Below, in pieces: positions 33,715 through 43,819 of a stretch of 64,000 bases of DNA (positions are counted from its first letter, which is position 1; every line of letters begins with the position of its first letter). A program made the translations under genes and the position numbers. The notes under the pieces are model-generated. The model was not told where the DNA came from. It saw only the letters and a list, made by a program, of their open reading frames with translations, and ran no database searches. The stretch is from assembly GCF_001019715.1 (NCBI RefSeq), contig NZ_BBXJ01000001.1:310001-374000 (forward strand). Reading direction: 5' to 3'. This stretch comes from Rodentibacter caecimuris (GTDB taxonomy: Bacteria; Pseudomonadota; Gammaproteobacteria; Enterobacterales; Pasteurellaceae).

Positions 33715-34230
33715 ATGCCTACTCCAGCATTTATTTCTATCGAAGGTAGCAATCAAGGAAAAATTACAGCAGGTGCATTTACTGAAGATTCTGTCGGTAA
33801 TGTTTATGTTGAAGGTCATGAAGATGAGATCATGGCACAAGCAATTAGCCATATCGTAACCGTTCCAACTGACCCTCAATCTGGTCAGCCATCAGGTCAA
33901 CGCGTTCACAAAGCATTCAAATTTACTTGCTCTTTAAACAAAGCAGTACCTTTAATGTATAACGCATTAGCTTCCGGTGAAATGTTACCAAAAGTTGAAG
34001 TTACTTGGTTCCGCACTTCTATTGATGGTCGTCAAGAAGAATTTTTCTCAACTGTATTAGAAGATGCAGTGATTGTTGATATGAATTTAGTGATGCCAAA
34101 TGCACAAGATCCAAGCAACGCACCATATACTCAATTATTAGAAGTTAGTATGAGTTATCGTAAAATTAACTGGGATCATACTATTGCAGGTACATCAGGC
34201 TCTGACGACTGGCGCAGACCACAAGTTTAA
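33715..34230 (+). CDS. hcp: T6SS tube protein Hcp (TssD)
   Basis: Hcp hexamers stack into the inner tube that is propelled out on sheath contraction, and some effectors travel inside it. The 171-residue protein has the Hcp pattern: an N-terminal FISIEGSNQGKITAG, then SGQPSGQRVHKAFKFTCSLNKAVPLMYNALASG with FRTS, and a C-terminal LEVSMSYRKINWDH. The length is normal. AGGAGA lies 6 bases before the ATG and a strong hairpin follows. It stands alone on the plus strand, convergent with the structural operon. It therefore has its own promoter and probably high expression. Confidence 0.97.
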   Translation: MPTPAFISIEGSNQGKITAGAFTEDSVGNVYVEGHEDEIMAQAISHIVTVPTDPQSGQPSGQRVHKAFKFTCSLNKAVPLMYNALASGEMLPKVEVTWFRTSIDGRQEEFFSTVLEDAVIVDMNLVMPNAQDPSNAPYTQLLEVSMSYRKINWDHTIAGTSGSDDWRRPQV

Positions 34231-34244
34231 TTTTATAAACTTTG

Positions 34245-34280
34245 TAAAAAAGCTAAATAGGGCACTGTTTAGCTTTTTTA
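34245..34280 (+). terminator. Intrinsic terminator of hcp
   Basis: The stem AAAAAAGCTAAA/TTTAGCTTTTTT with an 11-base loop lies about 15 bases after the hcp stop and ends in T's. The A-tract on the left makes it plausible on both strands. Confidence 0.85.
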
Positions 34281-34312
34281 TTTTCAGACAAATCTTTAGG
34301 TTATTTTTCTAT

Positions 34313-34344
34313 TAAAAAAGGGAAATATTATCTATTTCCCTTTT
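34313..34344 (-). terminator. Intrinsic terminator of the T6SS structural operon
   Basis: On the minus strand AAAGGGAAATA and TATTTCCCTTTTTT enclose a 5-base loop, about 20 bases beyond the tssM stop. Confidence 0.8.
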
Positions 34345-34365
34345 AGATGTCATAAGCTAATTTGG

Positions 34366-37300
34366 CTAATTACTTTCAGGTAATTCAACTTCATCCTCAA
34401 AAATTTCCATTGGTTCAATGAGATCTTTGGTATCTTTTTCCGTATCAAGTAGTTTAGATGGTAATCTGAAACCACTTAACATACCGCCAAAGAAAGGATT
34501 TGATCCATTTTCTACCGTCAATCGATAATTAATCGCTCCACCATTTAACTTAAATGAAAGATCCACAGATTGTCCGTTTGCTTTTTTGGCAGCCTGATCC
34601 AATACTCTAAATAATGACCATTCACCGGTACGACGCAGGGTTGATGTTTCTCCCATTGAAGTTACAAGAGTCAAACTCGTTTCTACATCTTGACGTGTCG
34701 TATTCGGCCAAATTAAACGACTTGCCGATGGAATCTCATGGCTATACTTCAATAACTGTCCATCAATATTAAAGGTCGATGCTGTAAATTTTCCAGAAAG
34801 TCCTAAAGGTTTTAGGCTGAAAGAAATACTGACGTTACCGGAAGCATCAAAATAATTTCTTTGAATATTTTGTAAATCCTGAAGTGCGGTCAAAAATTCT
34901 GAAGAAATTACACTTTCTCCATTAACTATTGAAAGCTCGGCATTATCTTCTAAGAAGAATTTCAAATAGCTATCATAAAAACGTTGTACCCGTCCGTTTG
35001 GCCCAAAAAACTCACGGAAATCATCAAGTGAAACACTTTGCGTTGCTTTGCGATTTAATGGATAACGGTTTGTTATCCTGTTTTGATAAAAACTATATAC
35101 GTTACGATTCCATAATGTATTAATCTCGCTCAAAGCTGTTTTTAGTTCAAGTGTCCAAGCCTCATCCGCAACCTTATTCAGTTGAACGGAAAGTGGCTCT
35201 GCCATCTCATTTGCCAAGCGTTTTAAATCAACTGTTGGATTAGTGCGTTCCAAGTTAAGCTCGGACATAATGGCTTTTAATGCCGTTTGAGATGGCTCCG
35301 GCGATTTCTGAATCGTTTGCATATAAAACTTCAATTCAGACAATTTTTTCATCACTGCATCCATGTGCGGTTGATCGGCATTAGATGCTACTTTTACTTC
35401 ATTAATTAAAGGGGCAAAATGATGGCCAATTTGTAATGATGCCATCTGATTTGCAGTTGCTACATTTGCATTATTATTACTATTTTCGGCATTAATTCCC
35501 GATAAACTTGGATAAATATCGCTATTTTTATCAAGCAAATTAATCATTTTTTGCAATGGTTTTTCATTACTTGTTAATGCCTCTAATACATCAACGGCAT
35601 GACGTAAATCAACAAAATGAATGATTTCTAAGTTATTTAACGCTTCCTGCCACGTTTGAATATAATCAGCGATATAACGTTCACGAATTTGCTCTGATAA
35701 ATTAGCAAGATCTTCTTTTGAATAATTTGTAGTTTGCTGCTTACCCAGAACCCAAGCATCAATTGCGGCGAGTTGCAATAAATCTTGTGCTTTTGGATCA
35801 TAAAAATCTTTATATGCCCAATCGGTAAATAACGGGCTAATCAGCGTACCATACCAACTGATATTTTTATCCTTAAAGAAAGTCTTAGGATCTTCCGGTG
35901 TTAAATCCGTTTTAAAGATCGTTGTAAAACTCTGACCGATTTCAGCTTTCAAATCCGTTGCAGGTTGCAATTCTGTATTTGCTAGAATTTTAAAGTTTTG
36001 GTAAACACGATCGGCCAATGGCAATTTGCTATATTCTTGCTGTTTATCTGCAATTTTTTTATCAAACATAGTTAAATCGGGATCAACGTGCTTCATTGCA
36101 TAACTAAAATGTGCCATGAGCTGACGCTGAATATCAGGATTTTTAGGATAATTTTTTTGTAAATATTTTGTCATCCACTGTTCCGGAATCTTCACTTTTC
36201 GGTTTGCCATATCATCAATCATACGATAAACACGTAACAGCTCTAATCCTTCGTTGCTATCTTCCGGTAAGGCATCCATTTGCTCAATTAATCCCATAGC
36301 AATCTCAGGTAAAAAACGTTCAGAAAGAAATTTCTTGTAAGCTTCACTTACCTTTTCACCGACTTTCTTACCTTGGTATAAACCAAAATCCTCAATCACC
36401 GGTAAAGCCTCTTCGTAATTTCCGTAACCATAGGTCGCTTGACGCAATATATTTAATGGTTTTAATAGGTTACGTCCGGTCGGATCCATGGATTGGCTAA
36501 TATTCATTTGGCGAAATTCTTCGGTCAGTTTTAAGATTTTCACTGAAGTCGTTTTATTTTGATAAAAGTAATTATGCCAGGTTGCTAAAATGCAAATTCC
36601 GCATACGGCAACAGCAACGGCACCAAATATAAATTTACGCTTATTGCGACGAATTTCTTTTTTATTATCACTAACAAGTCCGGCTTCGGGATAAATGATA
36701 TTTTGGAAAAAATTATATGTAAAATAAGCTCTCTGAGTACGCTCAGGCTGATAACTTGGTATAACATGAGGTAAATCAAACTGCTTAGAAATCGCAGCTT
36801 GATAGAAATCCATCGGAATCCCCTCTTGGAAAATAGAAGAAAAGTAAACGCCTCGAACATAAGGGGTAGTAGTAAAACGATCGCTCTCTAAGATATCGCT
36901 AATAAACTGAAGCAAAATATCTTTCATTCCACCTAATTGACGCGCATACATATAAAGAGATTCACGATCTTCTTGTGAAATCGTGGCGGCTAATTTATCA
37001 AAGATGACCTCTTCCACTTCTTTTACAAATGCAGCATAACTCTCTGCGAACTCTTTCGTCCAGTTATCAATTTGTTCATCAGTATTCAAGGTAAAAGAGA
37101 AACCTAAATTTTTATGGCGCTCCGATTGCTTTAAGTCACGATAAAATGTTTCAAAACCTTCAATAAGATCCACTTTATTTAAAACAACATACACCGGTAC
37201 ACGCGCACCAAATTGTTCCGTAACCTCACGAATTCGATTGCGTAATATCACAGCTAATGCCTGTCTGTCACTGTGATTTGATGCAATTAATTTAGGAAGA

Positions 37301-38052
37301 TCTACAACTAAAATGATACCGTTAATAGGCCTTTGCGGACGAACATCACTAACCCAATCAAGTAAATGTTTCCACAATCCTTTTGCAATTTTTCCATCCT
37401 GATCACGCTCAGTCCCCAGCTGTTGAATCATCCCTCCTTCAGGATCAAATAAAATCGCATCATCACTTGCCCACCAGTCAATTTGATATAAAGAATTCTC
37501 ACGCATATAGCGTTTAGAAGTTCTTTCTAAGGCTGTTAGTGTAAATTTTTGGTTAGAGCGGTTAATAAAACTTGTTTTTCCCGCCTTATGCGAGCCAAGC
37601 ACCATATACCAAGGAAGTTGGTATATGTAATCTTTATTAGATAAATGATTCTTTAGTGATTCAGACATTAACTCAAGACTATCATCTTGCTCTTTAATAT
37701 ACGGGAGAATAACGTCTTTTTCTTCTTGTTGTTTTTCTAATTCATTCTTTTCTTTGTTTAAACGAAGATTTCTTAATTGAAGTTTTAAAATCGCAATAAT
37801 AGCTAAAGTTAGCAAAACAATTACTGTTGCAATAATTCGACTTCCCATCCCAACTTGTTTAGCAAGTTTATAATCCCAACCTTCCTCATTTGAAAGACCA
37901 GAGAAACTCCAAGAACTTCCATAAGTCCAAATCCCAATAAAGATGAGGATAAGGCCTAATGCAAATAACACAGGAAGTGAATTTTTAAGATGTGAAAAAA
38001 TAGGGCGTGTAAACTGACGAAAAATCCCTAATAATCGGTTCAAGTAATTCAT
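34366..38052 (-). CDS. tssM: T6SS inner-membrane protein TssM (IcmF/VasK)
   Basis: TssM spans the inner membrane and, with TssL and TssJ, forms the trans-envelope complex. At 1,228 residues it has a normal length. Transmembrane segments lie at about 28-45 and 72-92, with a third at about 473-492. A cytoplasmic NTPase-like domain between the second and third carries the P-loop GSHKAGKTS at about 153-161. A large periplasmic part ends in the IcmF/VasK C-terminal domain with IWPNTTRQD. Its ATG overlaps the stop of tssA. It is the last gene of the operon, followed by a terminator. One uptake core lies at 34882-34890. Confidence 0.96.
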   Translation of the reverse strand: MNYLNRLLGIFRQFTRPIFSHLKNSLPVLFALGLILIFIGIWTYGSSWSFSGLSNEEGWDYKLAKQVGMGSRIIATVIVLLTLAIIAILKLQLRNLRLNKEKNELEKQQEEKDVILPYIKEQDDSLELMSESLKNHLSNKDYIYQLPWYMVLGSHKAGKTSFINRSNQKFTLTALERTSKRYMRENSLYQIDWWASDDAILFDPEGGMIQQLGTERDQDGKIAKGLWKHLLDWVSDVRPQRPINGIILVVDLPKLIASNHSDRQALAVILRNRIREVTEQFGARVPVYVVLNKVDLIEGFETFYRDLKQSERHKNLGFSFTLNTDEQIDNWTKEFAESYAAFVKEVEEVIFDKLAATISQEDRESLYMYARQLGGMKDILLQFISDILESDRFTTTPYVRGVYFSSIFQEGIPMDFYQAAISKQFDLPHVIPSYQPERTQRAYFTYNFFQNIIYPEAGLVSDNKKEIRRNKRKFIFGAVAVAVCGICILATWHNYFYQNKTTSVKILKLTEEFRQMNISQSMDPTGRNLLKPLNILRQATYGYGNYEEALPVIEDFGLYQGKKVGEKVSEAYKKFLSERFLPEIAMGLIEQMDALPEDSNEGLELLRVYRMIDDMANRKVKIPEQWMTKYLQKNYPKNPDIQRQLMAHFSYAMKHVDPDLTMFDKKIADKQQEYSKLPLADRVYQNFKILANTELQPATDLKAEIGQSFTTIFKTDLTPEDPKTFFKDKNISWYGTLISPLFTDWAYKDFYDPKAQDLLQLAAIDAWVLGKQQTTNYSKEDLANLSEQIRERYIADYIQTWQEALNNLEIIHFVDLRHAVDVLEALTSNEKPLQKMINLLDKNSDIYPSLSGINAENSNNNANVATANQMASLQIGHHFAPLINEVKVASNADQPHMDAVMKKLSELKFYMQTIQKSPEPSQTALKAIMSELNLERTNPTVDLKRLANEMAEPLSVQLNKVADEAWTLELKTALSEINTLWNRNVYSFYQNRITNRYPLNRKATQSVSLDDFREFFGPNGRVQRFYDSYLKFFLEDNAELSIVNGESVISSEFLTALQDLQNIQRNYFDASGNVSISFSLKPLGLSGKFTASTFNIDGQLLKYSHEIPSASRLIWPNTTRQDVETSLTLVTSMGETSTLRRTGEWSLFRVLDQAAKKANGQSVDLSFKLNGGAINYRLTVENGSNPFFGGMLSGFRLPSKLLDTEKDTKDLIEPMEIFEDEVELPESN

Positions 38053-39506
38053 TCATTATCCCTTAATAATTGATCTTTTAATTTTTCCAGTTGAGTAAAG
38101 AAGGAGCTATCCCACTCTTCAACAGTATATTTTCTACAAATATTATTTAGTTCTGAGAGCTCATTAAGTGCAATAGAAACCATCCCCTCTTTTAAAAAGA
38201 AACGTATTTTTTCAATTTGTAAATAATGCTTTGCACGAATATCCTTCACAGATTTCAGTTGCTCATCAATTTTTTTGAGTACAGCAACAAAACCTTCAGA
38301 TAAATAAAGTTCATCAAAACCATTATCCGGCTGATTTTGTATCACATCTTGAGATGTTGAATTGGCACTATCCTCTTCAAAAAGCCAATCAGAAACAGAG
38401 TGGCTTAAAAAAAAGTCGCCATTTTGAAACTTAGCCAAATGAAATGCAGGAAATTTTTCAACAAACTGCTTTGTTACACTTCTGATAGACTTAGCTACAT
38501 CTTGAAACTTTAATGCCTCACAACATTTTGCCGATAAATAGCTACCCTCAATCCAATATGGGCTTGTTGTTAGCGTTTTTTCAATTCGCTCAAGTAATTC
38601 AATACTTGGAGATGAAACCACTTTATCCCGATAATCACTGACCTTATCAATCGGAACAGACTGCATTGCAGTAATGCCTTGTTCATTCATCTCCGGTAAT
38701 TGCGTAATATTATGCCATAATCCAAAACGACGGCTGACATAGCCCAATATTGATGAAGGTTGCAATTTACAACTTGTATCGGCTACTTGTAAATAGAACT
38801 GCTTTAACTGTCTAGAATTTGTCAGTTGAAACTCATTTATATCCGGAATATTTAACGAAGTTGTTTCAGAAACCGTCTTTGATGTACGAACCGGCTCGAC
38901 TGATAATGCATTACTGTTTTGGCTTACTTCATTCTCTTTATTAACTAAAATATTCTCAACAGAATCTGACCGCTCTTTTACAAAACTTTGTAACCGAACT
39001 AAAATCGATTCCGCATTAGGGATATATTCTCTTAATTGGTCTAAAAGTGCTTCTGTGAGCAGATTAATCGTCTCACTCTCTTTAGCGGTAAATTTTACCT
39101 CAAGGTTATTTGATATTGCATTTTCAAAACGTTCAAGAATCAGTGAGATTGACTTTACTTTAAAGCGATTAATCGTATGATCTGCTGAAGGTTTAGGATA
39201 AGCGTTAAAAAGAAATTTCTTATTAAATTCTGAAAATAACGACAGAAACTCAATCAAATTAGACTTAAATTCTTTGTAGAGTAAAGCATATCCTAAATAT
39301 TGTAATACCTTATAATCTTTGCAATTTTCAACCAAATATTGATGAGAATTTGAAATAAGCCCGTTCCAGTCGATCGTGTCATGTTGTAAAGAACCAAACT
39401 TCATGACTTGATCATCAATAGCAAAGAAGAGCTGGCTTCCCTCATCCGGAATACCAACCGGAAAATACTCCCCGGCAATATCATCCAAAATATTTTGATA
39501 TTTCAT
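38049..39506 (-). CDS. tssA: T6SS protein TssA (ImpA/VasJ family)
   Basis: TssA proteins prime and coordinate tube/sheath assembly. The N-terminal ImpA domain is visible in the first 130 residues (PVGIPDEGSQLFFAIDDQV, WNGLISNSHQYL, YLGYALLYKE). A variable polar middle (about 180-235) is followed by a helical VasJ-like C-terminal part ending at about residue 485. I place the start at the ATG at 39506, one base after the tagO stop. An in-frame GTG four codons earlier would overlap tagO. The stop overlaps the tssM start. Whether the C-terminus is of the capping or non-capping class is not clear from reading alone. Confidence 0.88.
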   Translation of the reverse strand: MKYQNILDDIAGEYFPVGIPDEGSQLFFAIDDQVMKFGSLQHDTIDWNGLISNSHQYLVENCKDYKVLQYLGYALLYKEFKSNLIEFLSLFSEFNKKFLFNAYPKPSADHTINRFKVKSISLILERFENAISNNLEVKFTAKESETINLLTEALLDQLREYIPNAESILVRLQSFVKERSDSVENILVNKENEVSQNSNALSVEPVRTSKTVSETTSLNIPDINEFQLTNSRQLKQFYLQVADTSCKLQPSSILGYVSRRFGLWHNITQLPEMNEQGITAMQSVPIDKVSDYRDKVVSSPSIELLERIEKTLTTSPYWIEGSYLSAKCCEALKFQDVAKSIRSVTKQFVEKFPAFHLAKFQNGDFFLSHSVSDWLFEEDSANSTSQDVIQNQPDNGFDELYLSEGFVAVLKKIDEQLKSVKDIRAKHYLQIEKIRFFLKEGMVSIALNELSELNNICRKYTVEEWDSSFFTQLEKLKDQLLRDNE

Positions 39507-39507
39507 A

Positions 39508-40143
39508 TTACCAACCACATTCTTTTCTTATTGGTGCAACCTGAGAGGCAAGCCCATGGTTTTTGAAGATGTACTGACGATTCTCTTGGGGAAGGGAAAC
39601 AGAAAATGTATCAATATATAAAATCGATTTTAGTTGTTTGATAGCATAAAGTCCGCGACCGGCATCAAGTAAATAGCCTCGCTCGGCGCTTTGCCAATCA
39701 ATTTTAGAGGCTGTTTGATTCGTTTCAGTATTAGCAATATGTACATTCAGCAAACTATGTTTAACCGGTTTACCCAATGCTATTTGGAATCTTGTTATAT
39801 TATCTTTACAGGCAATGTACACTGAGGCATCGCCATCATTACTTAGTAAAGCCAATTCTAAGTTATTTTCAACCGCTGAATTCCCGACATCATCTTTTGC
39901 CAATGTAAAAATATCACCAACCAATTTGGGCACAAGGTTACCTAATACACGCTCATCAATCACTTGTTCTCTAACCGGTGTATTAAATGCGCTGTCAAAA
40001 CAAGCAAGGCGATTAATATTTGATTTGATTGAAACACATTGTTCAGCTTGTTCCAGTCTCCCTTCAGATAAAGCACTTATAGAATATATTGATAAGAAAG
40101 AAGCAAGTATCGTTTTACATATAAAAGATAAACGTAGTGTCAT
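39508..40143 (-). CDS. tagO: T6SS-associated protein TagO/VasI
   Basis: This 211-residue protein is secreted to the periplasm or outer membrane. The start MTLRLSF is followed by a hydrophobic stretch and ALSEG, a plausible signal peptide. After it comes EQAEQC with NRLACFDSAFNTP, the cysteine-containing signature of the VasI/TagO group found in V. cholerae-type T6SS clusters. Its exact role is unknown. The ATG at 40143 has GAGG 9 bases upstream; an upstream ATG at 40158 is less likely because it would cover that site. It lies between tssL and tssA with almost no spacing. Confidence 0.78.
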   Translation of the reverse strand: MTLRLSFICKTILASFLSIYSISALSEGRLEQAEQCVSIKSNINRLACFDSAFNTPVREQVIDERVLGNLVPKLVGDIFTLAKDDVGNSAVENNLELALLSNDGDASVYIACKDNITRFQIALGKPVKHSLLNVHIANTETNQTASKIDWQSAERGYLLDAGRGLYAIKQLKSILYIDTFSVSLPQENRQYIFKNHGLASQVAPIRKECGW

Positions 40144-40160
40144 CAAAAGGATCCTCATTG

Positions 40161-41006
40161 CTACATATTATTGATAATATCATTGACGTTATTAATAATT
40201 TCAGTCGAATATGAATCTAAAAACATGCTATATAAGAAGTAAATTAACGCAAAGACAAGCAAAGTTCCCCACACAAAGCAATTTAGTGATAATGGTTTTT
40301 TCACCGTATAATCCCTTTTATAGAGATGTATCTGCTGATTTCTTTGATAGTCATATCCTCGTAATGGTCTAAGCGTCTTTTGTAATTTAATTAATGTGTT
40401 TTGAATGTTTTCTTGACCATGTGGCCCAATTGCATACTGCCCTTTGAATCCAAGAGCAAGGCAAATGTACATAAACTCCAGTAATTCATGATATTTTTCC
40501 GGTTCTAGCATCGTTCTTGACAAAATCGAATAAAACTTTTCTCCTCCCCAGGTCTCATTATGGAAATGAGCTAATAAAGAACGTTGTCCCCAAATTGAGG
40601 AGTTTCCCCAAGGCGTTGCCATAACAATTTCATCAATAAATGTGCACACGCAGTATCTGAACGAGAGTTGAAAAGCACTGTCATAATTCAATTCTTTTAC
40701 TTTTTCACTCAATACCATCACTTCATTTTGCATTCTGGAATAAAGACTTCCTATATCTTCTAAATGAGATATCTTTTTTAACCTAAGTGCCGTTGCCAAC
40801 AACGGATTTGCCAATTCAATTAAGGCATTATAGGAATGTGTCTGTAACTGAAAGTCGTAGTCAATATCAAAGTCAACATTGACAACTTGCTCATAAAGAA
40901 GATCTGTTTTCTCATTAATTACCGGCACATTATTTGTAATGACAACTCGCCCTGCAGGCTCATCAATGACAGGATTATATGTATTTAATAATTCACGATT
41001 ATTCAT
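40161..41006 (-). CDS. tssL: T6SS inner-membrane protein TssL (DotU/ImpK)
   Basis: TssL binds TssM and links the membrane complex to the baseplate. This 281-residue protein has the cytoplasmic DotU domain (about 45-220: FRYCVCTFIDEIVMATPWG, with HNETWGGEKFY and YICLALGFKGQY). A single C-terminal membrane anchor follows at about 243-263 (WGTLLVFALIYFLYSMF). There is no peptidoglycan-binding extension. The ATG at 41006 overlaps the tssK stop as TAATG, indicating coupled translation; a longer in-frame extension inside tssK is rejected. Confidence 0.94.
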   Translation of the reverse strand: MNNRELLNTYNPVIDEPAGRVVITNNVPVINEKTDLLYEQVVNVDFDIDYDFQLQTHSYNALIELANPLLATALRLKKISHLEDIGSLYSRMQNEVMVLSEKVKELNYDSAFQLSFRYCVCTFIDEIVMATPWGNSSIWGQRSLLAHFHNETWGGEKFYSILSRTMLEPEKYHELLEFMYICLALGFKGQYAIGPHGQENIQNTLIKLQKTLRPLRGYDYQRNQQIHLYKRDYTVKKPLSLNCFVWGTLLVFALIYFLYSMFLDSYSTEIINNVNDIINNM

Positions 41007-42352
41007 TATGCTAAATCTCCACGAATTGCCCAAAATTCAATCTCTAACCCCGGATAATTTCCTGTTATATGGAAACCAAATCCAGACGAGGTTAGCAAAT
41101 TCTCCCAATATGGTGATGTTTTGTCCAATTGGAAATACATAAAGCCAGAATGATAAGGCAAGTACCTTGGTGCAACAGGTAAAGCGTTTACCGGTACACC
41201 TGGTAACTGTAAATGAATCAATTGATTAATTTTTTCAATACTGGATATTTTAGTTTGTTGAATAAACTGAGTTTTTAACAAATCCGGCTGTAAATGCGCT
41301 TTAATTGCAATAATAAATTCAGCCGAAGAATAGAGTGACGAATCATTAACTTGAGCGGTATAAACGCCATACTGATGTGCAACAACCGGCAATGGTACTA
41401 CTTTTGTATTTGTCACCACGCTTAAGTAAGATTTAATATCACTAAATAGCGGATTTAATGAAGCCGCCGGATTATCATGAAGATACTCATAGAAAGTCTC
41501 TGAAAAACGTTCTTTTAATACAAAAGTTGCCAACTCACTACGCAATGAAGCAAGCAATTCGTACACTGATAAGGGGTGAGATTTTCCTAATTTAACGATG
41601 CTTTTCACTAAAGGAGAAACTCTATTAAGCGTTAAAAGCATAAGGAAATCATTAACATCCGCCACTCCCGATTGTTCCGGACGACCAATTCGGTTTACAA
41701 TATTTTGTGCTCTTAATAAAATTAAATCTGATAACTCGGCTAACTTATTAATAAATAGCGGCATTGCGGTAATATGCAATGACATAGGGTAAAAACCCTC
41801 GTCTAATATTACTTGATGATCTAATGTTATATCTTTAATTTTTGCAACAGGTAAAGAGAGGTAATTGCTTAGATCATCTAATGAGGACTTTATGAAATAT
41901 TGATTTTTTAGCAATTCAAGTTGGGTGTAACTCCCATTCTCACTATGAGAATCTTTCACTTCCGTAAAAATAATCTCACTCCGTGAATCAACCGAATCTA
42001 AATTAGTTGCAGAATATTTAATTTCACCTTCCCCACTAGAAATAATAGGTAAACAAAGGTAGAGTGTTTCCCCTACTAAGTTGCTATCCACACTAATCGG
42101 AGAAGGCAGGCTATCTGTTAGAGGTAAATCAAAAAGTGTTCCATCGGGCATCACCCCTTTACATTCAGTAAGCCCTACCTTTCCAAAAGAAAGCTGCTGT
42201 TGATCAAATGCAATTTTCTCAAAACCTAAATTATAAGCCGAAATATCAATAACTTGCTTCAATTGCGATGTTAAAAAACGGCTTTCTTGTTGAAAATGTT
42301 GAGGTCGAATGAATAGACCTTCTTTCCATAAAACACGATTTGATAGAGACAT
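41006..42352 (-). CDS. tssK: T6SS baseplate protein TssK
   Basis: TssK trimers connect the baseplate to TssL/TssM and resemble phage receptor-binding proteins. This 448-residue protein starts with the family signature VLWKEGLFIRPQHFQQ. The ARL-like central block (LSVYELLASLRSELATF) and the C-terminal FYFQLDKTSPYW-like motif are present. It overlaps tssJ upstream and tssL downstream, each by one base (TAATG). Confidence 0.95.
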   Translation of the reverse strand: MSLSNRVLWKEGLFIRPQHFQQESRFLTSQLKQVIDISAYNLGFEKIAFDQQQLSFGKVGLTECKGVMPDGTLFDLPLTDSLPSPISVDSNLVGETLYLCLPIISSGEGEIKYSATNLDSVDSRSEIIFTEVKDSHSENGSYTQLELLKNQYFIKSSLDDLSNYLSLPVAKIKDITLDHQVILDEGFYPMSLHITAMPLFINKLAELSDLILLRAQNIVNRIGRPEQSGVADVNDFLMLLTLNRVSPLVKSIVKLGKSHPLSVYELLASLRSELATFVLKERFSETFYEYLHDNPAASLNPLFSDIKSYLSVVTNTKVVPLPVVAHQYGVYTAQVNDSSLYSSAEFIIAIKAHLQPDLLKTQFIQQTKISSIEKINQLIHLQLPGVPVNALPVAPRYLPYHSGFMYFQLDKTSPYWENLLTSSGFGFHITGNYPGLEIEFWAIRGDLA

Positions 42353-43029
42353 TAGTTATCCTTATAAATTTCAACTTTAGAATCTAATACGCGGATTAGC
42401 AAAGGATAGCTTTCCCCACCTTTTGGTTTTACTTGTACAATACCTTTCCATTTACGGTTTTCATAACCATTAAATAATGCTACCACGCCAATATAATGAG
42501 TTTTCTCATTCATTGCTTCTGAATCAACAAATCTGAACTGATTTGGCGCTATGATTAGGTCAATATTCGAAATATAGGTTTTACCTAATGAGTCGGTAAA
42601 ATCATTACCTCTAAAATCATCATATGTGCTACTTAGGAATAGGGACTTATCCGTTAATTGAAAAACTTTCAGCATAACAGGCGTAGCTCTTGCATCTGCT
42701 TTTCCATTTTCTTGTTCAATAATTTGTTTATCTGAATTCGAACTATTGGCAGTCACATTCTTTCTATATTCTGTGGTTGTCATGGGACGTTTTACCTGGC
42801 TTTTCGATACATCAAGTACTTCTTCAAACTCAGCCGATGCTTCATCACTTACCACTGCTACCGAATCATCTTTTGGAGAATAAACATTGATATTTGCACG
42901 ATCTGTTGCATAAATAGAAAGTGAATACGTCGATGCTTTCAATAAACGAGGGTTCACAGCCGGCTCATTCGAAGAGCAGGCTGTTATAGTTAATGCTGCT
43001 GTAAGCATAAATAAAGACTTTAATTTCAT
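42352..43029 (-). CDS. tssJ: T6SS outer-membrane lipoprotein TssJ (VasD)
   Basis: TssJ is the lipoprotein that anchors TssM to the outer membrane. The 225-residue precursor has a signal peptide with lipobox LTITAC, so lipidation is at Cys18. The VasD/TssJ beta-sandwich is seen in STYSLSIYATDRANINV, VMLKVFQL and HYIGVVALFNGYENRKW. An insertion at about residues 60-110 makes it longer than usual (family members are often about 170). AAGGAA lies 7 bases upstream of the ATG. Confidence 0.9.
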   Translation of the reverse strand: MKLKSLFMLTAALTITACSSNEPAVNPRLLKASTYSLSIYATDRANINVYSPKDDSVAVVSDEASAEFEEVLDVSKSQVKRPMTTTEYRKNVTANSSNSDKQIIEQENGKADARATPVMLKVFQLTDKSLFLSSTYDDFRGNDFTDSLGKTYISNIDLIIAPNQFRFVDSEAMNEKTHYIGVVALFNGYENRKWKGIVQVKPKGGESYPLLIRVLDSKVEIYKDN

Positions 43030-43042
43030 AAGATTTCCTTAG

Positions 43043-43819
43043 TTACTTAATAAAAAATAGAGGATCTAAAATAAGCTCCTCCGGTTTGGCATCAACTTTT
43101 TTATTAGAAGATGATACGGTATTTTCTAACAACTCATGTTCAATTGTGGATTCCAATGTAGTCTGTCTTAGCACTTTTGAGGATGAAATAATATCCGGTG
43201 GTGTGTAATATTCCGAAAAACTATTAATATGAGGGTTAAAGAATTTATATCCCTCTATGGATATCGTTTGATGAGGAGAGGCATCAACTAACTCTAAAGA
43301 ATACTCTTCATCTGCTTTTAATGCTAATAATGGATCCAAATTGGTTTCATTTACTTTTAACTCTAATAACTCCCGATTAACTTTATTATTATAGTTAAAA
43401 TTGTATTGATAGCACTCTAAACTTAAAATTGTATTACCTGTTTGTTTGTTAAGTAAATGAGATAATTCATCTTGTAACGTAACAACTTCAGCTTCGTTAG
43501 TAAATATTTTCGCTCGAATCTTATAACTATATAACGAGATAAGATCATTATCATTTAATTTAACAATTCCCCCCTTAGGAAGCGCCTGAGTTGTACCATT
43601 AATAAAAACCTTTTTACTGTGAGAAATCAAGCAGAAACTCGCGTTGTAATACTTTATTTCAAACTCTATATCAGAAATTTCATTTTTCCAATTATCTAAT
43701 TTCCAACTTATATCCGATGCCGAGCCAACAAATCCGCCGTCTGAATCAAAATAACAATAAGGTAATGTTCCTTTTTCAAGCATAAAAGCATCTGTTATCA
43801 TTAATAAAAGTCTATGCAT
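43043..43819 (-). CDS. tagH: FHA-like T6SS-associated protein (TagH position)
   Basis: This 258-residue protein lies where the FHA-domain protein TagH/Fha is found in similar operons. The first 110 residues have an FHA-like beta pattern (GFVGSASDISWKL, CLISHSKKVFINGTTQALPKGGIVKLNDNDLI). This fits the glycine, serine, histidine and asparagine pattern of phosphothreonine-binding loops, but the match is weak. No PpkA kinase or PppA phosphatase is visible, so phospho-control of the system is unproven. Its ATG directly abuts the tssG stop. Confidence 0.6.
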   Translation of the reverse strand: MHRLLLMITDAFMLEKGTLPYCYFDSDGGFVGSASDISWKLDNWKNEISDIEFEIKYYNASFCLISHSKKVFINGTTQALPKGGIVKLNDNDLISLYSYKIRAKIFTNEAEVVTLQDELSHLLNKQTGNTILSLECYQYNFNYNNKVNRELLELKVNETNLDPLLALKADEEYSLELVDASPHQTISIEGYKFFNPHINSFSEYYTPPDIISSSKVLRQTTLESTIEHELLENTVSSSNKKVDAKPEELILDPLFFIK